A stretch of 64,000 nt of DNA from Camillea tinctor (taxonomy: Eukaryota; Ascomycota; Sordariomycetes; Xylariales; Xylariaceae). The notes under the pieces were generated by a model. That model saw nothing but the letters and a program-made list of their open reading frames with translations, was not told the DNA's origin and made no database searches. Below are positions 61,649-64,000 of this stretch, piece after piece. Location of the stretch: NCBI GenBank assembly GCA_022578605.1, contig MU394069.1:434001-498000 (forward strand), given 5' to 3'. Both the position numbers and the translations under genes were made by a program. Each line of letters begins with the position of its first letter. Position 1 is the stretch's first letter.

Positions 61649-63147
61649 TGTATACTATTTGGTTTAATAGTGGTGAGTGATAGTCTCTGTAGTAAAGTAA
61701 AATGCGGTTAGCAGCAGTTCAAGAAGATATTTATTTAGTCCCTTCTCTCTCCCCCTTTATAAGTGGCCAGAGGTTTGTCGGGGTTTGAATAATGACGCTA
61801 TACAGCGAACACAAAGGCATTGTTCAAAAATATTATCGTTTGTCCTTCTTCTTGTCTAGTTTTCTTTGTCAAGGCACACAGGCAACGGTCCAAATTACTT
61901 TCAATAAGTCACGATATTGTAGTAGGCTAGATATAAAATTATGTGGCCTCCAACTATGATACACTCCTAAGGTACCGATCTACCACAGGTCGAATGACTA
62001 GATCGTATCGACACATACTCACCTAACATACACCTTGAAGATATAAATTCAATATATACTCAAATTTCTCCACTGGCAATAACTCAGCCTCATAGATACA
62101 CGTATGTTATACCAGTTGAAACACTGAACTGCTGTGTGCATTTGTATGGACAGATAGATGTGATAATAGCATTTCCGTACGTACGTATTCAACTCCGAAC
62201 CAATGGTATATGAGTAAGTATATATGAATCCTCTGCCTCTCGTCTCCTAATTACAATCCCCCTTTCCCATCCTCCCTTGTTATTCATAAAACATGCGCCG
62301 TCTGTCATCATCATCATGAACTGACTTCTCCCCCTCCACTCTCCAGTCAACTTATTCGTTTATTTGTCTGTCTGTCTGACATAATTCGATGTCCCAGACC
62401 AACCAACCAAGTGTAGGTATATGTATATAAAGGGACAACCTCCTTTCATCTCGCACAGCACACCTTAACGCCACGCTACCCCATTCACCAAGTTTGTTTT
62501 GCCGAGAAATTATTTGCATCGATATCTCTGGATCCGAATGTATGCGCATACAAGAATGAATAAGTGACGATATTGGCGAGTTTCTTCTTTTCTTCTTCTG
62601 TTCTACTTTCCTCCTCTCTCTAGGGCGTGGTCCTTTTATTTCTCGCATATGCCATCAAATTTGAAGCAAGTGCTACTCTTTCCCTAGTCCCATGTCTTGC
62701 TGCTCGAGCTTACTAGGTGAGTGATTTATAACCTAGAAGATCCAGAGCGCCCCATTTCCCATTCCTTTCGTTTTCAATAAAGCAAGGTCCTTGGGGGTCC
62801 AGGAGTCTGGATGAGCTGACAATGTATGATATGCGACTAGGCTAAGCGATGAACCCATGTCGATGAAGTTGATATCTCTCTTGGGGTGCATACATCATAT
62901 ATAGATGTGTATGTATGTGTGAACATACATTAATTCGCCGTGTGCGATCGAACGTAAATTGGTATAACGGGTGGTTGCATACTGTGATAGCTCGAGAATT
63001 TCTGCGCTTCTCAAGCACGCTTCCTGTAGCACATAAGGATGCATATTCTGATAATATTGCAAGTGTAAAACCTATATCATATCAGGAGAGCTACCGGACT
63101 GTAACTCAGATTTGAAGCAAGATTTGTCATACTGCTAATATATCATC
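61649..63147. other. Intergenic region, 1.5 kb
   Basis: Promoter region of the preceding minus-strand gene and 3' flank of the arrestin-like gene. It includes pyrimidine tracts near 62230-62340 and 62580-62640. No gene seen. Confidence 0.5.
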
Positions 63148-64000
63148 TCACTGCTGTCGATCCGGATGTGCAGTCGAAGGCTCGATGATAATTTGGGGAA
63201 GCTCTCTGATCCGTAAGCTGGGTAACTGGGGCACACCCCCTACACCTCTCAAAGAAGATCGATTCGACGTCCGTGAGTGTGCACTGGTCGGCTCGTCCGG
63301 GCTCGAGAGATCTTCACCATTGCCGTTACTGAGCCGTCGTCTTTCCCTTTCGGTTATCGTCCCTGTCCGCGAGGCCGGGTACTCAGGTGGCGGCTCGTTG
63401 TAGTTGTACATCGGCGTCGCAGCGCCCGAGCGAGGCAAGTCCTCGTCGAGGCTCACATCCTCATAGTCCGGGGGTGGCATGTCCCCAATGTCCTCCTCAC
63501 CGATTATCTCTGGGCTTGAGCCCGCGCGCGAATGTTGTGGGTTACCGTAGCTCGAAAAGCGCGGCGTTGTAGCGCCAGACCGCATCCCGCTCGGAGAGGA
63601 TACTTCGGCGTTGTCGTCTAGGCTCATGACCGAGCTGGCGCTTCGCTCACGGTGGAATGACTGCGCAGAGGGTGACCGCGCTGAGAATGTCGCAAGACTT
63701 CCCGTATCAGAGACGCGGCGGTTGGATTGCGCTGAGGGCGAGCGTGTCGAAAGCGATATACTAGCTGCATCTGATAGGAGACCGATCCGCTCGCTCTCGG
63801 TGCTGTTAGCGCGAATCCGCGTACCATCGTGCCTCGCGACACCGATATCGTGGTAGCTAACGCTCGATACGGCACGCTGTCGGCGCTCCTTGGCTTGTTC
63901 GTGTGCTTCTCGTAGGTCTTGTACGGTGTGATTTTCGCTCTCAGCGCGCCGCCGGGCTCGCAAGACATCTAGTGTCAACGTATCACCACGTTCCCGTGCC
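63148..64000 (-). CDS. Arrestin-related trafficking adaptor, C-terminal part (cut by window edge)
   Basis: The frame is open from the right edge to a TGA at 63150-63148 (284 complete codons plus one partial) and continues beyond the window; the edge reads ARERGDTLTLDVL. The tail is Ser/Arg/Glu-rich and disordered and contains two PPxY motifs, PPPDYEDV and PPPEYP. These bind WW domains of Rsp5/HulA-type ubiquitin ligases. Repeated RSPSAQS segments and SGATTPRF/SGAATPMY motifs are likely phosphorylation sites. This tail is typical of fungal arrestin-like adaptors (ART family, e.g. CreD-like), which bring plasma-membrane transporters to the ligase for endocytosis. The arrestin fold itself would lie upstream, outside the window, so the family call rests on the tail alone. 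Confidence 0.65.
   Translation of the reverse strand, partial: ARERGDTLTLDVLRARRRAESENHTVQDLREAHEQAKERRQRAVSSVSYHDIGVARHDGTRIRANSTESERIGLLSDAASISLSTRSPSAQSNRRVSDTGSLATFSARSPSAQSFHRERSASSVMSLDDNAEVSSPSGMRSGATTPRFSSYGNPQHSRAGSSPEIIGEEDIGDMPPPDYEDVSLDEDLPRSGAATPMYNYNEPPPEYPASRTGTITERERRRLSNGNGEDLSSPDEPTSAHSRTSNRSSLRGVGGVPQLPSLRIRELPQIIIEPSTAHPDRQQ

Overview
The window is nuclear DNA of a filamentous ascomycete (Pezizomycotina, most likely a Sordariomycete). Genes are split by short GT..AG introns, mostly 47-100 bp with CTRAY branch sites. The protein families are typical of moulds: NACHT/STAND NLR-like proteins, a GH18-CBM1 chitinase, a But2-domain secreted protein, DUF1769, and an Adp1-type ABCG transporter. 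A single dispersed 5S rRNA gene carries a TATA box 29 bp upstream, as in Neurospora. There is no sign of bacterial, organellar or viral sequence. Gene models were built by hand from splice signals, reading phase and family consensus, so splice sites are predictions.

Layout. 1-3.5 kb: no recognisable gene. 3.6-7.7 kb: an FBXO31-like F-box gene and a DUF1769 gene. 8.2 kb: the 5S rRNA gene. 10.0-14.0 kb: a HeLo-like/NACHT NLR gene cut short at its 3' end by a 333-bp MITE whose inverted repeat supplies the stop codon; an LTR-like relic and the severed C-terminal coding part follow. 14.3 kb: a 5S relic. 14.6-16.7 kb: a four-helix membrane protein. 16.7-21.2 kb: AT-rich, empty. 21.2-25.7 kb: an orphan acidic-tailed protein and a paraoxonase-like protein. 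26.9-34.3 kb: a six-exon chitinase with a 14-nt exon, a gene-poor stretch, and a But2 secreted protein. 35.0-39.1 kb: NOG2 (60S subunit maturation) and mS26 (mitochondrial small subunit), divergent over a CCAAT-rich 0.58-kb promoter. 40.2-46.6 kb: an ADP1-like ABC transporter and a PLP aminotransferase. 47.2-52.8 kb: a large NLR-like protein. 53.8-64 kb: a flavodoxin-fold quinone reductase, a monocarboxylate-type MFS transporter, an unknown one-helix protein, and the C-terminus of an arrestin-like protein cut by the window edge.

How the genes relate. This is an ordinary mixed chromosomal neighbourhood, not a biosynthetic cluster. Housekeeping genes (NOG2, mS26, 5S rRNA, F-box, DUF1769) lie among accessory ones. 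The two NLR genes, about 33 kb apart, are the accessory highlight: one was broken by transposons, the other combines a nucleophile-less hydrolase domain, a NACHT-like region without Walker motifs, ankyrin repeats and a ZZ zinc finger.

The observation I would follow first is at the quinone reductase. Directly after its TGA stop (context TGA CTG) the same frame stays open for 52 more codons and ends in a CaaX-type prenylation signal. This suggests a membrane-anchored isoform made by stop-codon readthrough or by retention versus removal of a 45-nt intron.
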